Assembly (NCBI GenBank): GCA_021771675.1
Contig: JAETOP010000045.1
Location: 1 to 27,228, forward strand
Reading direction: 5' to 3'
Origin: Oscillospiraceae bacterium
GTDB lineage: Bacteria > Bacillota_A > Clostridia > Oscillospirales > Oscillospiraceae
DNA: 27,228 nucleotides
The notes beneath the pieces were generated by a model. It worked only from the letters and a program-made list of their open reading frames with translations. It did not search any database and had not been told where the DNA came from. A program made the translations under genes and the position numbers. This document shows positions 13,902 to 21,149 of the stretch, one piece after another. Each line of letters starts with the position of its first letter. Within the stretch, counting starts at the first letter, position 1.

Positions 13902-16227
13902 GTTGAGTATTGCATATGGGAACAGCCGCAGCGCAAAGCAGTGGTCGAACAAGACCATACGGTTTGGGGAATTGAAAGAACGCCTGAAAACGACAATCCG
14001 CACACCGGAATCAGCGGAGGAATATGCCCGTTTCCCGAAATCGAAAAAGGATGCGGCAAAAGACCATGGCGGCTTTGTTGCAGGAGTGTTAAAGGGCGGC
14101 AGGCGGAAGATCGACACGGTGGAGTCCCGTTCCATGGTGGCGCTGGACGGCGACCGCATCGACCCGGAGTTCCTGGCGGGTTATGAAAAGGCCGTGCCGT
14201 ATGCCTCCGTGCTTTACAGCACCCACAGCCATACGGCGGAAGAACCGAGGGTACGCCTTGTGTTCCCGCTGGCAAGGGACGTGTCCCCAGAAGAATATGT
14301 GGCGGTGGCGAGGTATCTTGCGCAGGGGCTTGGCATGGATTATTTTGACGAATGCTCCTACCAGCCTAACCAGCTCATGTACTGGCCGAGTACGCCTTCC
14401 AACGGTGAGTTCGTCTATAAAGAGGTGGGCGGTGCATGGCTTGACCCGGATGACGTCCTGTCGGCGCATCCGGAATGGCGGGACCCGACAAGGCTGCCCA
14501 CATCCTCAAGGGAGAGCCGGGCAAATTCCATCAGCATACAGAAGGTGCAGGACCCGCTTGAAAAAGAGGGCGTGGTGGGATTGTTCAACAGGGTGTTCTT
14601 CCCTATAAGCCTTGCCATGGACGCTTTCCTGCAGGATGTATATGAGCCTACGGACAAGGAAGACCGCTACCACCTGACCGAGTCCAGCAGCATGGCGGGC
14701 GTGGAAATCAAGGAGGGCGGGAAATTCGCCTACAGCCACCATGCAAAAGACCCTGCCTATCTGAAACTCTGCAATGCCTTTGACCTTGTACGCATCCACA
14801 AATTCGGTGAACTTGATGACAAAGCATCCTTCAAGGCAATGTGCGATTTTGCGCTGACGATTGACAGCGTGAAGGTAGAGGCCCTGGAGGAGCGGCGCAG
14901 GCAGGCCGGAGAGGAATTCGCAGACGGGGAGGACTGGAGGAAAAGCCTGGAGCTTGACCGGAAAGGCGGCATAAAAGACACGCTGGATAACATTGTCCTG
15001 ATCATCCAGAACGATGAGGAACTGAAGGGCATTGCCTTTAACTGCCACCGGGACGGGATCGACGCAAGGGAGGGACTGCCATGGGAGCAGATCAAGGGCG
15101 GCTGGAGTGATTCTGATGCGGCGGCGCTCAAGGTGTACCTCTCCAGGAACTACGGCATCTATTCCCCGACCAAGACGAAGGACGCCGTGGTGGCGGTGGC
15201 GGCGGAGCGGGCATACCATCCCATCCGGGATTATCTGGAGGGACTGCCGGAATGGGACGGCATCCCCCGCGTGGACACCCTGCTGGTTGATTATTTCGGC
15301 GCCGCGGATAACAGCTACACAAGGGCGGTCAGCCGAAAGTCGATGGCGGCGGCCATCGCAAGGGTATACCGTCCAGGGACGAAGTTTGACAGCGTCCCGA
15401 TCCTGAATGGCCCGCAGGGCATCGGGAAGTCCACCTTTTATGCGAAGCTCGCCGGGGAATGGTTCTCCGACAGCCTGACGCTTACGGACATGAAGGACAA
15501 ATCCGGCCCGGAGAAGCTGCAGGGGTACTGGATACTGGAGCTGGGCGAGCTGGCGGGCATGAGGAAGGCGGACATCGAGACTGTGAAGTCCTTTATCAGC
15601 CGTGTGGACGACAAGTACCGCGCGTCCTATGGCGTCAATGTGGAGAGCCATCCGAGGCAGTGCGTCATTGTAGGCACCACGAATGCGGAGACGGGCTTCC
15701 TGCGCGACATCACGGGCAACCGTCGCTTCTGGCCGGTGCGCGTGTCCGGCAGCTCCAGGAAGAAGCCGTGGCAGCTCACGAAAGAGGATGTGGCGCAGAT
15801 ATGGGCGGAAACGCTCGTGCTGTACCAGAAAGGGGAGAAGCTCTACCTGGAAGGCCAGGATGCTGAGATCGCCGTGGCGGAACAGGCGGACGCCCTGGAA
15901 ACGGATGAGCGCGAGGGGCTGGTGCGGGAGTACCTGGACACCCTGCTCCCGGAGAAGTGGGCGGAGATGTCCCTGTTCGAACGGCGGAGCTACCTCAGTG
16001 ATTCCGACTTCGGCGTCAGCAGGAAAGACGGCACGGTACAGCGTATGTATGCCTGCAACATGGAGATATGGTGCGAGTGCTTCGGCAGGGACGGCTCCTC
16101 CATGAAGCCTGCGGATTCCTACGCCATTGCCGCCATCATGCGCAAGATCGAGGGGTGGGAGAAAGCGGAGCGGACAACGTACCCGCTCTATGGACGGCAG
16201 CGGGGGTACAAGCGGAAGCTGTCCTGA
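13894..16227 (+). CDS. PrimPol-VapE primase-helicase fusion
   Basis: 777-residue protein joining two activities. The N-terminal 200 residues look like an archaeo-eukaryotic primase: VALDGD (D85, D87), STHSH (H111, H113) and RVRLVFPL with basic residues, then FDECSYQPNQLMYWPS. The C-terminal half is a VapE-type superfamily 3-like helicase with GPQGIGKST (Walker A from residue 506), YWILELGELAG (Walker B region), a VGTTNAETGFLRD sensor segment and GNRRFWPV (arginine finger region). It would prime and unwind DNA for the polymerase at 10395. It overlaps the upstream nuclease gene, and a candidate origin lies 95 bases after its stop. The long open frame on the opposite strand is a shadow. Confidence 0.93.
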   Translation: MRELSIAYGNSRSAKQWSNKTIRFGELKERLKTTIRTPESAEEYARFPKSKKDAAKDHGGFVAGVLKGGRRKIDTVESRSMVALDGDRIDPEFLAGYEKAVPYASVLYSTHSHTAEEPRVRLVFPLARDVSPEEYVAVARYLAQGLGMDYFDECSYQPNQLMYWPSTPSNGEFVYKEVGGAWLDPDDVLSAHPEWRDPTRLPTSSRESRANSISIQKVQDPLEKEGVVGLFNRVFFPISLAMDAFLQDVYEPTDKEDRYHLTESSSMAGVEIKEGGKFAYSHHAKDPAYLKLCNAFDLVRIHKFGELDDKASFKAMCDFALTIDSVKVEALEERRRQAGEEFADGEDWRKSLELDRKGGIKDTLDNIVLIIQNDEELKGIAFNCHRDGIDAREGLPWEQIKGGWSDSDAAALKVYLSRNYGIYSPTKTKDAVVAVAAERAYHPIRDYLEGLPEWDGIPRVDTLLVDYFGAADNSYTRAVSRKSMAAAIARVYRPGTKFDSVPILNGPQGIGKSTFYAKLAGEWFSDSLTLTDMKDKSGPEKLQGYWILELGELAGMRKADIETVKSFISRVDDKYRASYGVNVESHPRQCVIVGTTNAETGFLRDITGNRRFWPVRVSGSSRKKPWQLTKEDVAQIWAETLVLYQKGEKLYLEGQDAEIAVAEQADALETDEREGLVREYLDTLLPEKWAEMSLFERRSYLSDSDFGVSRKDGTVQRMYACNMEIWCECFGRDGSSMKPADSYAIAAIMRKIEGWEKAERTTYPLYGRQRGYKRKLS

Positions 16228-16242
16228 ACACACCATGGCACA

Positions 16243-16300
16243 GGCGGCAGCCGTCCGAATAAGTGTCCTGCCGCCCGTCCTGTAAAGGGGCGGCGGTATA
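16243..16300 (+). other. Alternative GC-rich hairpins after the primase-helicase gene
   Basis: GGCGGCAG at 16243-16250 pairs perfectly with CTGCCGCC at 16268-16275. The latter could instead pair with GGGGCGGCGG downstream (about 16287-16296). No T-run follows either stem, so this is not a plain terminator; it may be a switchable leader or part of the adjacent origin region. Confidence 0.4.
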
Positions 16301-16321
16301 TCAAGGAAAATAACAACATTG

Positions 16322-16442
16322 GGACAAGAGGACAAGACAAAACCTATTGAGAAAAAATAAAAGAAAATATAGAAATGGGCGTGTGTATATGTGTATATAC
16401 GCGCGTATAGAAAAAATCGGGCTGTTGTCCATCCTTTTGTCC
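16322..16442. other. Candidate phage replication origin
   Basis: Two direct copies of GGACAA (16322-16327, 16330-16335) face two inverted copies TTGTCC (16425-16430, 16437-16442). Between them lie an A-rich tract (about 16336-16375) that could melt easily and a perfect 31-base alternating purine-pyrimidine run (16379-16409), including the 14-base palindrome TATACGCGCGTATA at 16396-16409. Iterons, an AT-rich stretch and a location right next to the primase-helicase gene are typical of phage origins. The assignment is inference from structure and place; the repeats are seen directly. Confidence 0.5.
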
Positions 16443-16457
16443 AGAAAGGAATACGGA

Positions 16458-16745
16458 ATGCGGGAAAAACAGATTGAACAGAAGCTGGTGCAGGAATCCA
16501 GGAAAAGCGGCGGCATCTGCCCCAAGTTTACGTCTCCTGGCTTTGCCGGGATGCCGGACAGACTGCTGCTCCTGCCGCATGGCAGGATGGCATTCGTGGA
16601 ACTGAAAGCGCCGGGGCAGAAACCGAGGCCGCTCCAGGCGGCACGCCACAGGCTGCTGCGGGGACTTGGGTTCAGGGTATATGTACTGGATGACGAGGGG
16701 CAGATTGAAAAAATAATATCAGAGATTGGGGGTGATGCCTTATGA
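16458..16745 (+). CDS. VRR-NUC domain nuclease
   Basis: 95-residue protein consisting of a single VRR-NUC domain: EKQIEQKLVQESRKSGG, KFTSPGFAGMPDRLLLLP (Gly-Met-Pro-Asp with the catalytic Asp), MAFVELKAPGQKPRPLQ (E-x-K) and a final helix. Proteins of this size are typical phage VRR-NUC enzymes, related to Holliday-junction-type and repair nucleases. The start at 16458 is used because AAAGGA sits 7 bases upstream and the family begins near MREKQ; the longer frame from 16347 would translate the repeat-rich origin region. The stop overlaps the helicase start (ATGA), so the two were meant to be made together. Confidence 0.88.
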   Translation: MREKQIEQKLVQESRKSGGICPKFTSPGFAGMPDRLLLLPHGRMAFVELKAPGQKPRPLQAARHRLLRGLGFRVYVLDDEGQIEKIISEIGGDAL

Positions 16746-18113
16746 AGTTCGTACCACACAGCTATCAGAGTTTCGCAATCGAATATATCAAAAGCCATCC
16801 GATAGCGGCTGTCCTGTTGGATATGGGCTTGGGCTGAGGGCAAGACAGGGATAACGCTGACCGCACTCAACGACCTTTTGTTTGATAGCTTTGAAGTCCA
16901 TAAGATTATCGTTATTGGCCCATTAAGGGTGTCAAGGCATACATGGCCTGCGGAAATTGAAAAATGGGATCATCTGAAGGGACTGAAATACAGCGTGGCG
17001 GTCGGGACGGAAAGTGAAAGGCTGTCGGCACTCCAGAAACAGGCGGACATTTACGTCATCAACCGGGAGAACGTGCAGTGGCTGATTTCTGAAAGCGGAA
17101 TACCGTTTGACTTCGACATGGTGGTGATTGATGAGTTATCATCCTTCAAAAACCACCAGACGAAGCGGTTCAGGGCGCTGATGAAAGTCCGGCCGAAGGT
17201 AAAGCGCATCGTGGGGCTGACAGGGACGCCGAGCAGCAACGGCCTCATGGATTTATGGGCGGAGTTCCGGCTGCTGGACATGGGGGAGCGGCTTGGCAGG
17301 TTCATCGGGCAGTACCGCACTTCTTACTTCCGGCCGGATAAGCAGAACGGGCAGGTGGTATTTTCCTACAAGCCGCTGCCTGGGGCGGAGAAGCAGATAT
17401 ACGGCAAAATCTCCGACATCACCATTTCCATGAAGTCTGACGACCACCTGCAGATGCCGGAGCTGATAAATTCCAGATACACCGTGTATCTCTCCGAGAA
17501 GGAGGATTCGCATTATGCGGATTTGAAGAAAGACCTCGTCCTTCAGCTTCCGGACGGTGAGATCACAGCCGCCAATGCCGCATCCCTTTCCGGGAAGCTG
17601 TCGCAGATGGCGAACGGCGCAATCTACACGGATGCCGGGGAGACGGTCGCCATCCATGAGCGGAAGCTGGACGCACTGGAGGACATCATCGAGGCGGCGA
17701 ACGGAAAGCCGGTGCTTGTGGCTTACTGGTTCCGGCATGACCTGGAACGCATCACGGAACGGCTCCACAAGCTGAAAATACCATGTTCCAGGCTGGATAC
17801 GGACGGCAGCATCCGGAAATGGAACGCCGGGGAAATCCCGGTGGCGCTGATCCACCCGGCATCCGCAGGACACGGCCTCAACCTTCAGAGCGGAGGGAAC
17901 ACGCTGGTGTGGTTCGGCCTTACCTGGTCACTGGAATTATACCAGCAGACGGTGGCGAGGCTGTGGCGGCAGGGGCAGCAATCAGAAACCGTGGTGGTGC
18001 AGCACATCATCACGAAAGGCACCATAGACGAGCGGATCATGAAAGCTCTTTCCGAAAAGGACACCACGCAGGCCGCACTGATCGATGCGGTGAAGGCAGA
18101 TTTAGATTTATAA
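16742..18113 (+). pseudogene. SNF2-family DNA helicase broken in the Walker A motif
   Basis: The gene starts at 16742 with MKFVPHSYQSFAIEYI and reads to LLDMGLG, then meets TGA at 16835-16837. Removing seven bases (16835-16841, TGAGGGC, or an equivalent rotation) restores GLG-KTGITLTALNDL and joins the frame that runs to 18113. Later motifs are intact: VVIDELSSFKN (motif II), GLTGTPSSNGLMDLW (motif III), and QQTVARLWRQGQQSETVVVQ (motif VI). A complete protein would be about 455 residues. A downstream TTG at 16878 has no ribosome site, and a protein from it would lack the ATP-binding loop, so helicase activity should be lost. A sequencing or assembly error is possible. Phage SNF2 helicases of this type normally accompany VRR-NUC genes. 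Confidence 0.85.
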
Positions 18114-18115
18114 GC

Positions 18116-18155
18116 CAATCCATGAAAATCAATGACAATCCATGCCAATCCGGGA
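18116..18155 (+). repeat. Four direct repeats with 10-bp period before the late regulator
   Basis: Successive 10-base units start at 18116 (CAATCCATGA), 18126 (AAATCAATGA), 18136 (CAATCCATGC) and 18146 (CAATCCGGGA). Units 1 and 3 match over nine bases, the others are degenerate. A 10-bp period places each unit on the same face of the helix, as in arrays of regulator sites. The array begins three bases after the helicase stop and ends 32 bases before the regulator start. Confidence 0.6.
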
Positions 18156-18187
18156 GAAATAAAAATATTTAACAGGAGGCATCAGCT

Positions 18188-18637
18188 ATGGGAATCATAT
18201 GGCAGTATTTAGACAAAAGGGGCGCGACCGCCAATGCACTGAGGGATTACGGGAGGATGGAATTCATCATCAGCCACACGGACGATGAGATCAAGGCGGC
18301 ATACCAGAAGATGGGAGGCATCAGCAGCCCGCGGCCTGACGGTATGCCACACACGCACAATCCCCATGCGGCGGAGGACAGGATAGTCAAGGGCATTGAG
18401 GAGATCGATGTGCTGAAAGAGCGGTACCGGGAGGCGGTGGAATTCATGGCATGGTTTGGGCCGGCATGGGAGCAGCTTACAGAAGATGACCGTTACGTTC
18501 TGGAATGTTTCTACATGGGCGGGAACGGACCGGCAGTCAACGCCGTCTGCGAGCGTTTCCAGATTGAGAGGAATTCGGCATACCGCAGGAAGAACCGGGC
18601 GCTGTCAAAATTGTCCGTCATGCTGTACGGGAAATAA
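18188..18637 (+). CDS. ArpU/RinA-like phage late transcription regulator
   Basis: 149-residue protein. The N-terminal half is helical with IIWQYLDKRGATANALRDYG, and the middle contains EDRIVKGIEEIDVLKERY, probably a coiled coil. The C-terminal LTEDDRYVLECFYMGGNG is followed by AVCERFQIERNSAYRRKNRA, a sigma region 4-like helix-turn-helix. This architecture and its place just before HNH and small terminase genes fit the ArpU/RinA-type activators of late genes in Gram-positive phages. GGAGG at 18175-18179 is 8 bases before the ATG. The 10-bp repeats upstream and a good promoter just downstream at 18657 suggest both self-regulation and control of the packaging genes (inference). Confidence 0.75.
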   Translation: MGIIWQYLDKRGATANALRDYGRMEFIISHTDDEIKAAYQKMGGISSPRPDGMPHTHNPHAAEDRIVKGIEEIDVLKERYREAVEFMAWFGPAWEQLTEDDRYVLECFYMGGNGPAVNAVCERFQIERNSAYRRKNRALSKLSVMLYGK

Positions 18638-18656
18638 AAGTGTCCACTTTGCGGGC

Positions 18657-18685
18657 ATGACATTTGGTTTTGGACGTGGTATGCT
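18657..18685 (+). promoter_or_regulatory. Candidate late promoter
   Basis: ATGACA (18657-18662) and TATGCT (18680-18685) are separated by exactly 17 bases, matching five and four of six consensus positions. It lies between the late regulator and the HNH/terminase genes, where phage late promoters are expected. The weak -10 is compatible with activator dependence. Confidence 0.55.
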
Positions 18686-18715
18686 GATAGCATGAGAAAA
18701 TGTCAAGAGGGACTT

Positions 18716-18750
18716 CGCAGGAGCAAAAGAATCCTGCGGGGGCTTTCTTT
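18716..18750 (+). other. Hairpin in the late leader
   Basis: CGCAGGA at 18716-18722 pairs with TCCTGCG at 18732-18738, followed by GGGGCTTTCTTT. It may be a weak terminator or attenuator in the transcript from the candidate late promoter. The AAGGAGG ribosome site of the HNH gene follows at 18759-18765. Confidence 0.45.
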
Positions 18751-18773
18751 ATGCCTATAAGGAGGTGAGGCAG

Positions 18774-19133
18774 ATGCCAAGGAAACCGAAGAGGCCGTGT
18801 TCCTTCCCCGGATGCCCGAAGCTGACGGAAGGGAGGTTCTGTGAGGAGCATGAGCGGCAGGAGAACCGCCGCTACGAGAAGTACGACCGCGACCCGGCTG
18901 TACGCCGTAGGTATGGGAGGGCATGGAAGCGTATCCGTGACCGCTATGCAGCCAAGCATCCGTTCTGTGAGGAGTGCCAGAAGAAAGGACTGCTGCGGCC
19001 GGTGGAGGAAGTACACCATAAGCTGCCATTGGCAGAGGGCGGGACGCATGACGAGGAGAACCTCGTGTCGCTGTGCCAGCCCTGCCATGCAAGGATTCAT
19101 GCGGAGCGCGGCGACAGGTGGAATAAGCGTTAG
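18774..19133 (+). CDS. HNH endonuclease
   Basis: 119-residue nuclease. An N-terminal basic zinc knuckle (KRPCSFPGCPKLTEGRFCEE, C-x4-C and a Cys-x2-His pair) is followed by a linker and the HNH domain. The domain shows CEECQKKG, VEEVHHKLPLAEGG (HH), EENLVSLCQPCHARIH (N, C-x2-C and H). All metal and catalytic positions are present. Phage HNH proteins next to terminase genes are needed with the terminase for cutting DNA during packaging in several phages (family knowledge). AAGGAGGTGAG precedes ATG 18774; the in-frame GTG at 18765 lies inside the ribosome site and is rejected. Confidence 0.92.
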   Translation: MPRKPKRPCSFPGCPKLTEGRFCEEHERQENRRYEKYDRDPAVRRRYGRAWKRIRDRYAAKHPFCEECQKKGLLRPVEEVHHKLPLAEGGTHDEENLVSLCQPCHARIHAERGDRWNKR

Positions 19134-19230
19134 GTCATTGTGTGCGGGTTCCTTGTGGACCCGCCAGGGCCCTATCAATCTCTACAGCCTGTGTGCCGGG
19201 GAACGGGCGTGGGGTCACACGCATAAAAAC

Positions 19231-19321
19231 CGGAAATCAAACGGGGGATTAACCCCTCGGAGATTTCCGTAAAATAAAGGCTTTCAAGGTGCTGCGGCGT
19301 TTGATTTCCGCAGCATTTTTT
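19231..19321 (+). terminator. Hairpin followed by an intrinsic terminator
   Basis: CGGAAATC (19231-19238) pairs with GATTTCCG (19262-19269), with GGGG and CCCC facing inside. Then TGCTGCGG (19290-19297) pairs with CCGCAGCA (19308-19315), followed by TTTTTT. The second element is a textbook terminator. It lies in the 219-base gap between the HNH gene and the small terminase gene; no promoter is obvious between it and the terminase start, so readthrough or antitermination may occur. Confidence 0.7.
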
Positions 19322-19352
19322 CAAAGAAAATCAAAGAAACGGGGTGAAAACA

Positions 19353-19886
19353 GTGGCAAAAGACGGCAGCGGGCGGGGCGGCGCAAGGCCGGGGGCGGGA
19401 CGCAAGCCCAAGGCACTCACGGAGAAGATTGCCGAAGGCCGGCCGGCGGAAGTCATGATGGAGCCGGCCGAGCTGGAGGGCGTGGATGTGCCGCCCGTGA
19501 AGGACTTCCTGAAATCCCCGCAGAAAAGCGGGCGGGAGCTGGTGGCGGAGGAAGTCTACAACGAAACGTATGCCTGGCTGAAAGCAAGGGGATGTGAAAA
19601 GCTGGTCACGGTGCAGATGGTGGAGCAGTACGCCATGAGCGTGTCCCGGTGGATTCAGTGCGAGGAGATTGTTTCGTCCACTGGATTTCTGGCGAAGCAC
19701 CCGACTACAGGAGCCGCCATTGCCTCCCCTTATGTCACCATGAGCCAGTCCTACATGAAGCAGACCAATTACTGCTGGATGCAGATATACCAGATCGTGA
19801 AGGAGAACTGCTCGGTGGAGTTCCAGGGGAACACGCCGCAGGATGATGTGATGGAGCGGCTGCTCCGTGCAAGGAAAGGAGTGTAG
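19353..19886 (+). CDS. P27-family phage terminase small subunit
   Basis: 177-residue protein. It starts AKDGSGRGGARPGAGRKPKA, the glycine/arginine-rich DNA-binding start of P27-type small terminases. The rest is helical with SGRELVAEEVYNETYAWL, VTVQMVEQYAMSVSRWIQ and a final VMERLLRARKGV. The subunit recognises the packaging site and recruits the large subunit. GTG 19353 is preferred over GTG 19344 because the family usually begins MA-K/R-DG and GGGGTG lies 6 bases upstream. The large subunit gene, normally next, is not present here; the methylase cassette follows instead. Confidence 0.88.
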   Translation: MAKDGSGRGGARPGAGRKPKALTEKIAEGRPAEVMMEPAELEGVDVPPVKDFLKSPQKSGRELVAEEVYNETYAWLKARGCEKLVTVQMVEQYAMSVSRWIQCEEIVSSTGFLAKHPTTGAAIASPYVTMSQSYMKQTNYCWMQIYQIVKENCSVEFQGNTPQDDVMERLLRARKGV

Positions 19887-19892
19887 ATAAAA

Positions 19893-21149
19893 ATGGGTAA
19901 GACGACAACGGAGATGCAGCTTGTGCCGCTCTCAAAATTAGTGCCGTATGTGAATAATGCGCGGACGCACTCGCCGGAGCAGCTTGCGAAGCTCCGCTCA
20001 TCCCTGCGGGAGTTCGGCTTCATCAACCCGGTCATCATCGACCGGGATTTCAATGTCATCGCAGGGCATGGCAGGATCGCAGCGGCGAAGGAGGAAGGGA
20101 TTACAGAGGTTCCGTGTGTATTTGTGGACTATCTGACAGAGGCGCAGAAGAAAGCCTACATCCTTGCGGACAACCGCATGGCTCTGGATGCCGGATGGGA
20201 TGAGGAGCTGCTCCGCATTGAGATTGAAAGTTTGCAGGGTGCGGATTTTGATGTATCTTTGACAGGCTTCGGTGAGGATGAGATTGCAGACCTTTTCTCC
20301 GGGGACGGTGAAAAAGATGTGAAAGATGATGATTTCGACCTTTCCGCAGCGTTGGAGAAAGCGGCGTTCGTGGAAAAGGGAGATATCTGGACGGTGGGCA
20401 GGCACAGGCTGATGTGCGGTGACGCTACCAGTGCGGAGGACGTGGCGGCGCTCATGGACGGGAAAAAGGCAAACCTTATCGTGACGGACCCGCCGTATAA
20501 CGTCGCATTCAAGAGCGGAAGTGGGCTTTCCATCCAGAACGACAGCATGGAGAACGGGGAGTTTTACACTTTTCTGTACAATTCCTTCCAGAACATGGTG
20601 GAGCATCTGGAAAGCGGCGGTGCAGCTTATGTGTTCCATGCGGACACGGAGGGGCTTAATTTCAGGAAAGCCTTTGTGGATGCGGGGTTCCACCTTGCCG
20701 GGGTGTGCATATGGGTAAAGAATTCGCTGGTGCTTGGGCGCTCGGATTACCAGTGGCAGCATGAGCCTGTGCTGTACGGTTTCCTTAAGAACGGAAAACA
20801 CCCGTGGTATTCCGACCGGAAGCAGACCACCATCTGGAACTACGACAAGCCGAAGCGGAATAAGAACCACCCGACATCGAAGCCGCTTGACCTGCTCGGA
20901 TACCCAATCTGCAATTCCTCCCAGGAAAACGCCATCGTTCTGGACACTTTCGGAGGGAGCGGCTCCACGATGATGGCATGTGAGCAGACAAACCGTATCT
21001 GCCATATGATGGAGCTGGATGAAAAGTACGCATCCGTCATCCTGCGGAGGTATGTGGAGGATACCGGGGATTCGGAAAATGTGTATGTGGTGCGCGGTGG
21101 GGAAAAAATCCCATACTCCGCGCTGGTGAAGGAGGTGGAGATGGAATGA
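19893..21149 (+). CDS. ParB-fused DNA methyltransferase (N6-adenine or N4-cytosine)
   Basis: 418-residue protein. Residues 9-100 form a ParB/Srx-type domain: VPLSKLVPYVNNARTHSPEQ, then NPVIIDRDFNVIAGHGRIAA, where GHGR is the CTP/phosphate-binding signature. Residues 160-415 are a D21-type methylase with VTDPPYNV (D199-P-P-Y202, catalytic motif IV) and LDTFGGSGSTMMA (S-adenosylmethionine motif I) after it, the beta-class order. DPPY fits adenine methylation but N4-cytosine cannot be excluded. Such fusions are common in Firmicutes prophages, where they probably shield phage DNA from host restriction. There is no partner restriction enzyme. The stop overlaps the C5 methylase start (ATGA). Confidence 0.92.
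   Translation: MGKTTTEMQLVPLSKLVPYVNNARTHSPEQLAKLRSSLREFGFINPVIIDRDFNVIAGHGRIAAAKEEGITEVPCVFVDYLTEAQKKAYILADNRMALDAGWDEELLRIEIESLQGADFDVSLTGFGEDEIADLFSGDGEKDVKDDDFDLSAALEKAAFVEKGDIWTVGRHRLMCGDATSAEDVAALMDGKKANLIVTDPPYNVAFKSGSGLSIQNDSMENGEFYTFLYNSFQNMVEHLESGGAAYVFHADTEGLNFRKAFVDAGFHLAGVCIWVKNSLVLGRSDYQWQHEPVLYGFLKNGKHPWYSDRKQTTIWNYDKPKRNKNHPTSKPLDLLGYPICNSSQENAIVLDTFGGSGSTMMACEQTNRICHMMELDEKYASVILRRYVEDTGDSENVYVVRGGEKIPYSALVKEVEME

Noticed and set aside
14506..16335. 609-codon open frame on the minus strand
   Set aside because: It is fully antisense to the well-supported primase-helicase gene and arises from its GC-rich codon use; it has no ribosome site or domain.
16347..16457. N-terminal extension of the VRR-NUC gene from 16347
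   Set aside because: The extension translates the alternating purine-pyrimidine tract and iterons; the ATG at 16458 has a proper ribosome site and matches the family start.
18116..18155. Short direct repeats as a CRISPR array
   Set aside because: The units are 10 bases, contiguous without spacers, and no cas gene is present.
19998..21005. 335-codon open frame on the minus strand
   Set aside because: Antisense shadow of the ParB-methylase gene, whose motifs are complete on the plus strand.
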